Origin: Poecilobothrus nobilitatus
Taxonomy: Eukaryota > Arthropoda > Insecta > Diptera > Dolichopodidae
Assembly: GCA_947095535.1 (NCBI GenBank)
Contig: OX352772.1
Location: 378,337,643 to 378,401,642 of the forward strand
Direction: 5' to 3'
DNA length: 64,000 nucleotides
Each line of letters opens with the position of its first letter. Position 1 is the first letter of the stretch. Below are positions 12,666 through 20,923 of this stretch, one piece after another. A model generated the notes under the pieces. That model did not search any database. It saw nothing but the letters and a program-made list of their open reading frames with translations, and was not told the origin of the DNA. Both the position numbers and the translations under genes were made by a program.

Positions 12666-13290
12666 ATAATTTTATCTTTTAACAAAACGAAAACACTATA
12701 TAATAAAATAATAAAAAATTGACTTACCTACTTTGTAATAATTATGAACATGAATATCTTTAACATTTCTGACCAGGTGTAAAAAATTGAGATTTACCAA
12801 TCCGGGATACCAGTGAAGATTTTAACTCTTAAAGTTGATTAAGCACTTCCAAATTTGTTTGCACTTTAGCACTTCAATATTTATTTTATGAGTTGACCAA
12901 TTTGATTACTTTAGAGATTTAAGTTTGTAGTTAATTTCTTTTTAATCTCACTATTAGGTAGAATCAACTAAAATTAACAATAATTTTGCATTTTGTCAAA
13001 TTAAACACTTTACATTTATGATTTGTAATTGTTCACTTATATTAGAATTTTTTATTTTAATGATGTTTATTCGATTAGACTTCGAATTTTGAACTTTTAA
13101 TAAAATATTTTTATTAAACACTTATATTAGAAAAATGCTTTTGTTACTTTTAGTTTATTCGATTGACCGCCGAAATTTTTTTTTGTTTTAGAGTTAATAT
13201 TAAAATTCACGCAATTTTTATTATTTCGATAAACCGTCGATTTTAAAAATTTTATACTGATACCACGAGGTTCGTCACCTGATCCTATCG

Positions 13291-13527
13291 ATTGCGCCAA
13301 TTATGTGTTTTACACGATTTTAACACAAAAAAAAAAAATTTTTTATGTTTATGTTAAAGTTATTTTTTATTCAAAGGTACAAAATATATTGATTAATTAA
13401 TTCGGTTTCTTACAGGTTTAAATAATGAAAATAGTGCTAATTAAGGTATTTTAACAATAATGAAATTTAATATAATTTAAATGAAAAAAATGTACAATAT
13501 TAAGTAATTTGTAAGTTAATTGATTTT
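13291..13527 (-). repeat. Primer-binding site and partial 5' LTR of the errantivirus
   Basis: On the minus strand TGGCGCAAT (13299-13291) directly follows a sequence ending ACACATAAT. This fits a tRNA-Ser-like primer site as used by gypsy-type elements, placed right after the LTR. The LTR side (13300-13527) holds an AATAAA signal near 13360 and is cut by the Polinton target duplication at 13528. Confidence 0.6.
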
Positions 13528-13533
13528 TATGGA
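13528..13533 (+). repeat. Polinton target-site duplication (left), TATGGA
   Basis: TATGGA directly precedes the left end and is repeated directly after the right end at 28005-28010. Six-base duplications are diagnostic of Polinton integrase. Confidence 0.95.
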
Positions 13534-13826
13534 AGTAGTAATAGTAGCGCTTTGGCATGGGAAAATAATTATGCAAATTAGGTCAAAGTAATAGTAGCGC
13601 TTTGGCATGGGAAAATAATTATGCAAATTAGGTCAATGACCTTGGGCGTTTACTTTGTTGTTGAGAGCTTTTTTAAGGAATGTTGTAGTGTAAAAAAACA
13701 GGTAGCAAATTAGATGTCGTGATTGGCGTTTGCATAATTAGTTTCCGGAAAAGTGTTTGTAAATAATATAGAAGGTCAACTAGATAATGTGGAACAAGTA
13801 GATAGTGCAATGACCTAAACAGGTGT
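13534..13826 (+). repeat. Polinton left terminal inverted repeat
   Basis: Matches the reverse complement of 27712-28004 without a mismatch that I could find over 293 bp. Beyond it, similarity continues imperfectly to about 14262 (right side to 27475). The left side carries an extra diverged internal copy of a 150-bp subterminal unit (around 13,905-14,050), so the extended left arm is about 200 bp longer. In protein-primed elements the ends are replication origins. Confidence 0.95.
13537..13636 (+). repeat. 50-bp tandem duplication at the Polinton tip
   Basis: A 50-bp unit starting AGTAATAGTAGCGCTTTGGC is present twice head to tail (13537-13586, 13587-13636). The right end has the same duplication at 27902-28001. 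Each unit contains one ATGCAAAT octamer. A repeated tip unit could allow slippage or jumping back of the protein primer, as in protein-primed viruses. Confidence 0.95.
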
Positions 13827-14262
13827 TGTACTATAATAACATAGACTATATAAATAATATGCAAGAATTTATTTTATTTTTTAATAAAAAGCTTTTACTA
13901 AGTGTGTTTGGAAATAATATTGAAAGGTAAACTAAATAATGTAGAACAAGTAAGTGCAATGATCTAAACAGGTGTTATAATATCTAGTATTTGTTACCGG
14001 TTGCATAATTAGTTTCCGGAAAAAGCTTTTGTAAATAATATAGAAGGTAAACGAGATAATGTAGGATAAGTAAGTGCAATGATCTTGTTATGATAGTATA
14101 GTAACATATAGGTTATTTTAAATAATAAAAATGTATCTTATTTTTTCAATAAAAAGCTTTCACGGTCAACCAGGTATTGTAACATAATATTAGCGCAAAA
14201 AATACAGTTGTTTATTTATGAGATAAATAAAATGCAGATATTGAACTTGTTATTGTATCTTA

Positions 14263-14683
14263 GTTTTTATTTTAATCTGAACGATATAAAAAAAAAAAAG
14301 AAAAAAAAAACAAAAAATAATTTATAGTATAGGTTGTATGTATAAAATCGAGAGAAAAAATTTGTATTTAGTGATTAATTGTTATGTTTTATAAAAAAAA
14401 ATAAGAAAAATTTTAATATAGAACAAGATTTATTATAGATTCTTGTAAATTACTTTCTATTATGCAAATTTGAGATATGTTATTAATAACAACTATGTAT
14501 TATGCAAATAATTTAATAATGAATTGTAAAACGAAAAACACGTAAATTAATTTTTATATAATATGAATTAATATAATTGAAATATAATTTGAAAAATTTT
14601 TATAATATATAACAAGAGTTATTATGTTCTAGGAAATTACTAGTATTATGCAAATTTGAGTTGTAAAATGTAAACAAGCTGTA
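14263..14683 (+). promoter_or_regulatory. Upstream region of PolB with octamer motifs
   Basis: This 420-bp gap contains ATGCAAAT at 14462-14469, 14502-14509 and 14648-14655, in addition to two copies in the left tip (13571-13578, 13621-13628). ATGCAAAT is the binding octamer of POU-domain factors. Two similar segments (about 14,414-14,475 and 14,600-14,660) show a local duplication that includes an octamer. Regulatory use is inferred only. Confidence 0.4.
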
Positions 14684-17600
14684 ATGTGGAGTGGCAATGT
14701 TAATTTTATTGTCTATTTGATTCATTTCCTAGTTTTTAAAAATATGTATGGAAAATTTCCTATCCCTTTTAATATTGGTATAAAAACATGGTTAATTAGT
14801 TATATATTATCATTAACAAAAAAAAAGTCGTATAAACATACCAAATCAATACTGAGAAAAATGGCCAAGAAACAAATATTAGAGAAATATTTAGAGGAGT
14901 CTTCCAAATTCATAATTATAGAAGAAAAAAGTCAGTTTTTGAAAAAGTTTGGACTTATGTCGAGAAAAATTACATTCAAAATAAGAAAAGCTCCAAATGA
15001 AGAAGATATATTGGCATATACTAAAGAAGCCATTAATCAAATAGTTATATATTCGGTGGAAAACGTTGAACCGAATGATCTCATTGGTATAGTATTTTTT
15101 GCTGATAACTTTCAACAGAGAACTCCAGGTTGGATGAATTTTAAGCTTGCAAGTTCAGTGAAGTTTGAAGATATTTGGGAACTAATAAGTAAAATATTCC
15201 AAAGTAATTCGGAGGGCCTGAATACTGATTCTTTTCAACTAACAACTACAACTGTACGGTTGCCTTCTGGAAGTGGACGAGGGAGAAATTATTTTACTTT
15301 CAATGAAGAAAGTTTAAAACGAAAAGGCATTGTTGTCATTAAAAATAATGATAATCTTTGCTTACTCCGAGCTATTGTAGTAGGAAAAGCTTTTATAGAT
15401 GGTGACATGAATTATAAAAAAATTCGCCAAGATACACAGAAGATGCAGAAAAATCTAGCATTAGAGCTGATGGTAAAAACAAAATTAAATATAACGCAAA
15501 GTGCAGGAATATCTGAACTTAAAAAAATACAGGATTATTATGGGGATGAATATAACATCGTTGTTTACGATTATGCTAATAACAAAAATATAATTTTTGA
15601 AGGTAAAAACGATGGCAAAAGAATTAATTTATTATATTACGAAAATCACTTTAACGTTATTATTTCGCTGACAGCGGTTTTTTGCATTAACCATTACTGT
15701 AAAAAATGTAATGTAGGTTACGCAAATTATCATAATTGTGAAGGTATCTGTATTTGTTGTCGACAGTCTCCTGCATGTAATAATATACCTACAACTATTA
15801 CATGCAACTATTGCAAACGATCATTCCGAGGTGGAAAATGTTTTGAAAATCATAAAACAGTTACTACATGTCAAAAATTTCACAAATGCTTAATTTGTTT
15901 TAAAACATATTTTAGAAAGATTGATTCACCACATAAATGTGATACTGTTTTTTGTAAAAATTGTAACAAAAGTGTAGAAAAAAATCATTTTTGTTATATT
16001 ATTGTAGATAAGAGCAAACCAAAAATTAATGATTTTGTGTTTATCTTTTACGATCTAGAAACAATGCAAGAAAAAACGCTAGTTAAAAACAATAATGAAG
16101 ATATTAAACTACATGAACCTAATTTATGTGTTCTTAGTATAAGATGTCATCATTGCATAAAAGAAGAGAAGTTACATTTTTGTTCTAAATGTGGTTTTAG
16201 AACAACAGTTTTTGACACAAATGTAATTCCAAATTTAGTTGATTACATTTTTAAAATGGCTAAAAAATTTAAACAAGTTGTTGTAATAGCTCATAATGGA
16301 CAAAGTTTTGATCACCAGTTTATTTTAAATGAATTGCTGCATAAAAGTGAGATAGAGCCAAAATTAATCATGAGGGGTACAAAAATTATTCAGATGCAGA
16401 TAAAAAATATAAGGTTTTTAGATTCTATTAATTATTTTGCAATGCCACTATCACAACTTCCTAAAGCTTTCGATTTATCAACTGATTTAAAAAAAGGTTA
16501 TTTTCCTCATTTGTTCAATACATCAGAAAATATAAATTATGTTGGGCCAATACCACTTATGCACTACTATAGTCCTGATACAATGACAGAAGAAAATCGA
16601 AAAATGTTTATTGATTGGTATGAACAAAGCAAAAATACCGAGTTCAATATGAAACGTGATTTGATAGAATATTGCAAAAATGATGTACATATTTTAACTG
16701 AAGCCTGCATTAAATTTAGAAAACTCCTATTGGAAGAAAATAATGTATGTCCTTTCACTGAGGCTACAACCATTGCTTCAGCATGCAATTTAGTTTTTCG
16801 AAGAAATTTTTTGAAACCGGAAACTATAGGATTGATACCCAAAAAAGGTTACAGATTTGCAGACAATCAATCAAAAATTGATCTTCAATGGCTAATTTGG
16901 GAAGAGGATCAAAGAAAGATTAATATTCAACATGCAGCAAAGAAAAAAGAAGCAATTATAAAAAATATAAAAGTAGATGGTTTTTGTTCAGAAACAAAAC
17001 AAATTTTTCAATTCCATGGGTGCTATTTTCATGGCCATCCAAAATGTTTTCCATATAAGAGGAATGAATCAATACAAGGAAACAAACATGATACTCTTGA
17101 TATCAGATTTGAAAATACCATAACAAGAACAGAACGATTAAAATCATTTGGATATCAAGTGATCGAAATGTGGGAATGTGATTTTAGAGAACAATTGATA
17201 GAAAAAGAAGATGAGATGTCATATCTTATAAATCACCCCCTTTTAAAAAACGTTCCTTTAGAACCACGAGATGCTTTTTATGGAGGTAGAACTGGAAACA
17301 CTTTTATGTATTACAAAGCAAAAGAAAATGAAAAAATAAAATACATAGATATTTGCTCATTATATCCCTATGTGTGCAAATATGGGAAATTTCCAGTAGG
17401 ACATCCTGAAGTTTTAGTGGGCCATGAAATATGTTCTAAAGTTGACTTAGAAAATACTAATGGTTTAATAAAATGTGATATTCTTCCACCAACTGATTTG
17501 ATTCACCCTGTTCTTCCAATAAAACAAAATAATAAATTAATGTTCACGCTTTGTTTCACTTGCAGCCTTGAAACATATCAAGATGAATGCCTTCATTCTG

Positions 17601-18649
17601 ACAAAGAAAGAACTCTGACAGGAACTTGGGTTATAGACGAAGTAGTAAAAGCTGTAAAAAAGGGGTATAAAATATTTGAATTTCATGAAATTTGGCGTTA
17701 TAAGGTACAACAATATAACAAAGACAACTGTGAACCTGGATTATTTACAGAGATGATGGACAAATTTCTTAAAACTAAACAGGAAGCTTCTGGATGGCCT
17801 AAAGATTGCAACACAGAAGAATTAAAACAAAATTATTTGGAACAATTTTTCCAACAAGAAAATATTAAACTTGATACAGAAAATATTTACAAAAACCCTG
17901 GAAAAAGATCATACAGTAAGCTTATATTGAACTCTTTCTGGGGAAAATTTGGTCAACGAGAAAATCAGACAAAAACGCAAATAATAAAAAGTCCAGCTAC
18001 TTTTTATTCTATATTGACAAATCCAAGCAAAGATGTATTGCACATAATGATTATCAATTCTGACACGGTTTTAGTTAACTGGAAATATAAAAATGAAGAT
18101 TTAGATTCATTGCGTACAGTGAACGTATGTATTGCAAGTTATACAACTGCACAGGCTCGTTTAAAATTGTATGAATATTTGGAAAATTTACAAGAACGAG
18201 TTTTATATTATGACACTGATTCCGTCATATATGTGTCAAAAGAAGGTGAATATGAACCTGTCATAGGCAATTTTATCGGAGATATGACTAATGAACTAGA
18301 ATCATTTGGATCTGACAGCTACATAAAAGAATTCGTTAGCGGTGGACCAAAAAATTATGCATATAAAGCATTTTCTTCTGACAAACAAAGCGATGCAGTA
18401 GTTTGTAAAGTAAAAGGAATTAAACTAGATTATAATAGTTCAAAACTAGTCAATTTTGAAAAAATTAAGGAAATGGTTTTATTGAACGATAAAGCCGGTG
18501 TAAATATTCTGTACAAAAATTTTCGAAGAACAAATGATCATAGGGTAATTACAGTTCCAGAAACAAAGATATACAGGTTAAAAGCAGAAAAACGAAGGTT
18601 TTATGAAAATTATAGTTCTGTACCATTTGGATTTAAAAGAAAAAAATAA
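14684..18649 (+). CDS. polB: Protein-primed DNA polymerase B (Polinton pPolB)
   Basis: The open frame has 1321 codons; the true start may be Met60 (14861). Domains in order: residues 215-330 resemble an OTU-type cysteine protease (DNLC at 223-226, NHF with His322). A Cys-rich zinc-binding region follows at 334-440. The 3'-5' exonuclease has motifs DLE (457-459), HNGQSFD (537-543) and YCKND (663-667). An inserted Vsr/PD-(D/E)XK-like segment spans 760-835 (VDGFC, FHGCYFHG, MWECDF). The polymerase palm follows: motif A YIDICSLYP (887-895), motif B KLILNSFWGKFG (1079-1090), motif C YYDTDS (1175-1180). All catalytic carboxylates are present, so the enzyme looks intact. Family members replicate linear genomes from a protein primer, which matches the inverted-repeat ends. 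An AATAAA overlaps the stop codon. Confidence 0.96.
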   Translation: MWSGNVNFIVYLIHFLVFKNMYGKFPIPFNIGIKTWLISYILSLTKKKSYKHTKSILRKMAKKQILEKYLEESSKFIIIEEKSQFLKKFGLMSRKITFKIRKAPNEEDILAYTKEAINQIVIYSVENVEPNDLIGIVFFADNFQQRTPGWMNFKLASSVKFEDIWELISKIFQSNSEGLNTDSFQLTTTTVRLPSGSGRGRNYFTFNEESLKRKGIVVIKNNDNLCLLRAIVVGKAFIDGDMNYKKIRQDTQKMQKNLALELMVKTKLNITQSAGISELKKIQDYYGDEYNIVVYDYANNKNIIFEGKNDGKRINLLYYENHFNVIISLTAVFCINHYCKKCNVGYANYHNCEGICICCRQSPACNNIPTTITCNYCKRSFRGGKCFENHKTVTTCQKFHKCLICFKTYFRKIDSPHKCDTVFCKNCNKSVEKNHFCYIIVDKSKPKINDFVFIFYDLETMQEKTLVKNNNEDIKLHEPNLCVLSIRCHHCIKEEKLHFCSKCGFRTTVFDTNVIPNLVDYIFKMAKKFKQVVVIAHNGQSFDHQFILNELLHKSEIEPKLIMRGTKIIQMQIKNIRFLDSINYFAMPLSQLPKAFDLSTDLKKGYFPHLFNTSENINYVGPIPLMHYYSPDTMTEENRKMFIDWYEQSKNTEFNMKRDLIEYCKNDVHILTEACIKFRKLLLEENNVCPFTEATTIASACNLVFRRNFLKPETIGLIPKKGYRFADNQSKIDLQWLIWEEDQRKINIQHAAKKKEAIIKNIKVDGFCSETKQIFQFHGCYFHGHPKCFPYKRNESIQGNKHDTLDIRFENTITRTERLKSFGYQVIEMWECDFREQLIEKEDEMSYLINHPLLKNVPLEPRDAFYGGRTGNTFMYYKAKENEKIKYIDICSLYPYVCKYGKFPVGHPEVLVGHEICSKVDLENTNGLIKCDILPPTDLIHPVLPIKQNNKLMFTLCFTCSLETYQDECLHSDKERTLTGTWVIDEVVKAVKKGYKIFEFHEIWRYKVQQYNKDNCEPGLFTEMMDKFLKTKQEASGWPKDCNTEELKQNYLEQFFQQENIKLDTENIYKNPGKRSYSKLILNSFWGKFGQRENQTKTQIIKSPATFYSILTNPSKDVLHIMIINSDTVLVNWKYKNEDLDSLRTVNVCIASYTTAQARLKLYEYLENLQERVLYYDTDSVIYVSKEGEYEPVIGNFIGDMTNELESFGSDSYIKEFVSGGPKNYAYKAFSSDKQSDAVVCKVKGIKLDYNSSKLVNFEKIKEMVLLNDKAGVNILYKNFRRTNDHRVITVPETKIYRLKAEKRRFYENYSSVPFGFKRKK
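14779..14786 (+). promoter_or_regulatory. TATA-like box inside the PolB open frame
   Basis: TATAAAAA lies 75 bp upstream of the second good start of PolB (ATG at 14861 in the context GAGAAAAATGG). If used, translation begins at residue 60 and the first 59 hydrophobic residues are not part of the protein. Confidence 0.35.
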
Positions 18650-18750
18650 AGTTTTTTTTAAAAAGAAGTTTAATCAATTTTTTATTATTTCAATTTCGTA
18701 ATTGAATGTTAATGTTCTTTCTAATTGGAAAATATCGCATTTTCCAATTA
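18645..18750 (+). terminator. PolB 3' end: AATAAA on the stop codon, then a hairpin
   Basis: AATAAA at 18645-18650 overlaps the TAA stop (18647-18649). About 70 bp later a perfect 12-bp inverted repeat with a 5-base loop (18722-18733 and 18739-18750, arm TAATTGGAAAAT) could form a stable hairpin. Together they plausibly define the transcript end; the hairpin's role is a guess. Confidence 0.45.
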
Positions 18751-19262
18751 TTTCTTCAAACGGCTCCTGTACTTCCATTATTAATTAAAAATAATTTAAA
18801 AACTTAAATCAATTTATACTTTTTATGCAACATACATAATATTTTGCATCATACATAATACTTTCTAAAATATTCAAATTATATTTTTGCATTTTCATTA
18901 ATAATTAATGACTGTATATTCTCTAAACTATGTCTAAGATTTAAAATACTTTGTAGCTACCAATATAAAAATCACTATGTAGAGGAGTTAAAATATTAGT
19001 CAGCAAGATTTTTGTAACTCTTTGCACGTTTTTTTTTTCCAGGTTAATCCATTTAAATCAACCCTTGTTTCTGGAGAGTCGATATCCGGTCCCCTGAGGT
19101 TCGGTCTCTTTAAAGCGGGGCCTGAATCAGGCGCCCCTTTTCTTGATTCTGGATGGGGTCCCCGGATGTCCGGTATCTGTCTTTGAGGGTCCGGTATCGG
19201 TTTATGCTACTGCTAAAGGCTCCCTTCCCCTTTTTTTTCCACTCTTTTTAAATCGTATTAGT
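18751..19262. other. Noncoding gap with a GC-rich island
   Basis: AT-rich except 19069-19215, which is strikingly GC-rich for this element. It holds three TCCGGT cores (near 19085, 19170 and 19192) and an inverted repeat GGGGCCTGA/TCAGGC(G)CCCC at 19117-19137. No coding frame is credible. Possible roles are promoter, insulator or packaging signal; nothing in the sequence decides between them. Confidence 0.5.
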
Positions 19263-19270
19263 TATAAATT
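19263..19270 (+). promoter_or_regulatory. TATA box of the 165-residue gene
   Basis: TATAAATT begins 46 bp before the ATG at 19309, the same spacing pattern as other Polinton promoters in this element. Confidence 0.5.
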
Positions 19271-19308
19271 ATAGGATTTCAAGCTATTTTAAAATAGTCA
19301 GGTACAAA

Positions 19309-19806
19309 ATGAGCAGCAGGAAGGCAGTAGCAGATTTACAATTTACTGTTGGAAATAAAAAGCAATATTTCTTGAAGGAATTTGCTTTGATAGCTGATGG
19401 GTCACTGATACCAATGCTATTTATGTTTAAAGCACCTTATTCGTTCGAAGAGTTAAATACTGATGTTAAACAGCAAAATGAATTCAATAAAACACAAATA
19501 AATGGTCTTGACTGGGATGATGGCTTTATAGAATATTCAGCAATTAAAAATACCTTAAAGGAACATTTAAATTCATTCGACGTCGTTTACGTAAAGGGGT
19601 ACCAGAAAAAGGAATTTTTAGATAAATTTGTTTCGAGTTCAGTAGAAGTTATCAACTTAGATAATGACATTCCATCTCTTCAGAAACTAAAGAATTTCAC
19701 AACCATTTGCCCTCACCATAACATTACTGAAAATTTAAAAAGATGTGCTGTAAAAAATTGTATGAATTTATATATGTATTTAATAAAAGAAAATAATTGG
19801 TTTTAA
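19309..19806 (+). CDS. Polinton accessory protein, ADLQF/VYVKG family (165 aa)
   Basis: Function unknown. The protein opens with ADLQF and FLKEFALI, has FKAPYSFEEL, then DVVYVKGYQKKEFLDKF and a C-terminal CPHH...RCAVKN segment. I recall this pattern from uncharacterised insect ORFs associated with mobile elements. The product of 20862-21227 shares the same order (VDLSF, FVKNIAV, FPVRDL, FDIVLTNGKLKAEFL), so the two are paralogues. The spacing is loosely like a DEDDh exonuclease fold with the acidic residues lost; this is inference. It ends tail to tail with the next gene: the two stops share TTAA, and an AATAAA lies inside the last codons (19782-19787). Confidence 0.8.
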   Translation: MSSRKAVADLQFTVGNKKQYFLKEFALIADGSLIPMLFMFKAPYSFEELNTDVKQQNEFNKTQINGLDWDDGFIEYSAIKNTLKEHLNSFDVVYVKGYQKKEFLDKFVSSSVEVINLDNDIPSLQKLKNFTTICPHHNITENLKRCAVKNCMNLYMYLIKENNWF

Positions 19807-20384
19807 AAAATATTTGTTTTATTTATTGTTGACGAAGATAATTTTTCTGACAAAAACATAGGTATTTCATAAAATAGTCTGGAATAATTACACTGAGCTA
19901 TGTGTAAATTCATTGGAATGTAGAAATCTTCTTGTTCCAATCTTAGTTTATTCTTTTCAATACATCTCTCAAAATATTTGAATACATATTCTCTTATATT
20001 AAGTTCAGCTCCGTTGTTATATGACATCACTGCTTGTATAAAGTCTAACATAAGACAAAAGCGGGTGTACTCATCTAACTGCAATGTAATTTTTTTAGTT
20101 TTCCCGGTATGATTAAATGTTAGCGCAAATCCTTTTGAATTTAATTTATGTTGGTTGTTAGTAAAATCTTGATAAAAGGCATACCACGCCAAATAATTCA
20201 TCTCACAAATGACTTTTTGATGACGTTGGAAAATTATTGTTGCAGCAAAATTTTCAACATTAAATCCAATTTGTATTTTTGTTGTTTGTTTTTTATCCAA
20301 ATAATAGATATAGCTTAACAAAAGATTTTGCGGAGGTTCACTTTTTTGTTTTTCAATGACTTCCGAATTTGTTGATTGCTCCAT
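19803..20384 (-). CDS. Polinton protein of unknown function (193 aa)
   Basis: I do not recognise the family. A charged N-terminus is followed by two similar-looking beta-rich halves (about residues 25-75 and 85-135), each ending in an aromatic helix (WYAFYQDF; FCLMLDFIQAV). A mixed C-terminal region follows. No catalytic motif, signal peptide or membrane segment is visible. It is the last leftward gene of the structural block, downstream of the protease, with its own TATA-like box 40 bp upstream. An AATAAA on the minus strand (19823-19818) lies just inside its 3' end. A nucleic-acid-binding or assembly role would fit the position but is not shown. Confidence 0.75.
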   Translation of the reverse strand: MEQSTNSEVIEKQKSEPPQNLLLSYIYYLDKKQTTKIQIGFNVENFAATIIFQRHQKVICEMNYLAWYAFYQDFTNNQHKLNSKGFALTFNHTGKTKKITLQLDEYTRFCLMLDFIQAVMSYNNGAELNIREYVFKYFERCIEKNKLRLEQEDFYIPMNLHIAQCNYSRLFYEIPMFLSEKLSSSTINKTNIF

Positions 20385-20423
20385 TTTTCTTGTTTTAACT
20401 GATGAATTCTATTTTAGAATTTT

Positions 20424-20432
20424 GTATTTATA
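20424..20432 (-). promoter_or_regulatory. TATA box (TATAAATAC) of the 193-aa gene
   Basis: The minus strand reads TATAAATAC, 40 bp before the ATG at 20384 and just after the protease stop (20444). The same 9-mer precedes the 146-aa gene. Confidence 0.5.
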
Positions 20433-20443
20433 TTTTTTCTCCC

Positions 20444-20923
20444 TCATTTTTTAAAAATTTTTCGAAATATTCTTTGTATTTTTTTATCGTTTTTAAGTGG
20501 GGATGATGTGTCGAATAAATTAAGAAAATATTTTATGCTTTTACAGGAACTTCGCATCCATAGATATACACAACAATAATGTCCGCAAACAGATGTTAAA
20601 TTACTTTGTAAACGCTTATTGTTGAAAACAAAACATGTTGATTGATTTTGTAGAAATTTTATAATCTCATTGTGAAACGGGGGATTTCCAAATGAATCAA
20701 AATATTCTGCACACCCTTGAACTGGAACAAATATTGCTAACCAATGTGTTCCCTTTTCATTAGAATTATCGGTATTTACCACCAAAATACTAGGTTTTGA
20801 AACTTGTTTTGGTAATTTATCAAGAGCATAAACGCCTCTAAATATTTTATGTGTTAACTTATTACATTTCAGAACCTTTGAAATCTGAAGTGTATTCATT
20901 TTCTTGCAAACGGGAAATATCAA
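20444..20923 (-). CDS. pro: Adenain-like cysteine protease (C5/C48 fold)
   Basis: At 159 residues this is the usual size of Polinton proteases. The catalytic set is visible in family order: His60 in GTHWLAIF, Asp76 in EYFDSFG, Gln106 in RLQSNLTS, Cys113 in SVCGHYC. Upstream FRGVYALDKLP and ILVVNTDNS match the substrate-side strands. It should mature capsid proteins at Gly-Gly sites, and two such candidates are encoded next door (22581-23021, 24755-25087). The open frame overlaps the end of the 121-aa gene by 62 bp. A start at Met9 (20899) would shorten the overlap and match the family N-terminus as well. No lesion is seen. Confidence 0.92.
   Translation of the reverse strand: MIFPVCKKMNTLQISKVLKCNKLTHKIFRGVYALDKLPKQVSKPSILVVNTDNSNEKGTHWLAIFVPVQGCAEYFDSFGNPPFHNEIIKFLQNQSTCFVFNNKRLQSNLTSVCGHYCCVYLWMRSSCKSIKYFLNLFDTSSPLKNDKKIQRIFRKIFKK

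Larger units (their letters stand above)
7250..13527 (-). mobile_element. Errantivirus-type Ty3/gypsy retrovirus, degenerate
   Basis: Reading the minus strand from right to left gives a partial 5' LTR, a primer-binding site (13291-13299), gag, protease, RT, RNase H, an integrase remnant and an F-type envelope. That is the order of insect errantiviruses (gypsy, 17.6, ZAM group). Every gene carries stops, frameshifts or deletions. No matching 3' LTR was found beyond env (about 6.9-7.25 kb). The Polinton at 13,534 appears to have landed about 230 bp into the 5' LTR. Confidence 0.85.

Noticed and set aside
13673..13864. 63-codon frame, and its twin at 27653-27865 with the same residues
   Set aside because: Both copies lie in the Polinton inverted repeat, so they are the same noncoding sequence read twice; no domain. 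A tiny end-encoded protein cannot be wholly excluded.
18676..18777. Possible 33-codon minus-strand peptide between PolB and the GC-rich island
   Set aside because: Too short to support; it spans the hairpin that better explains the sequence.
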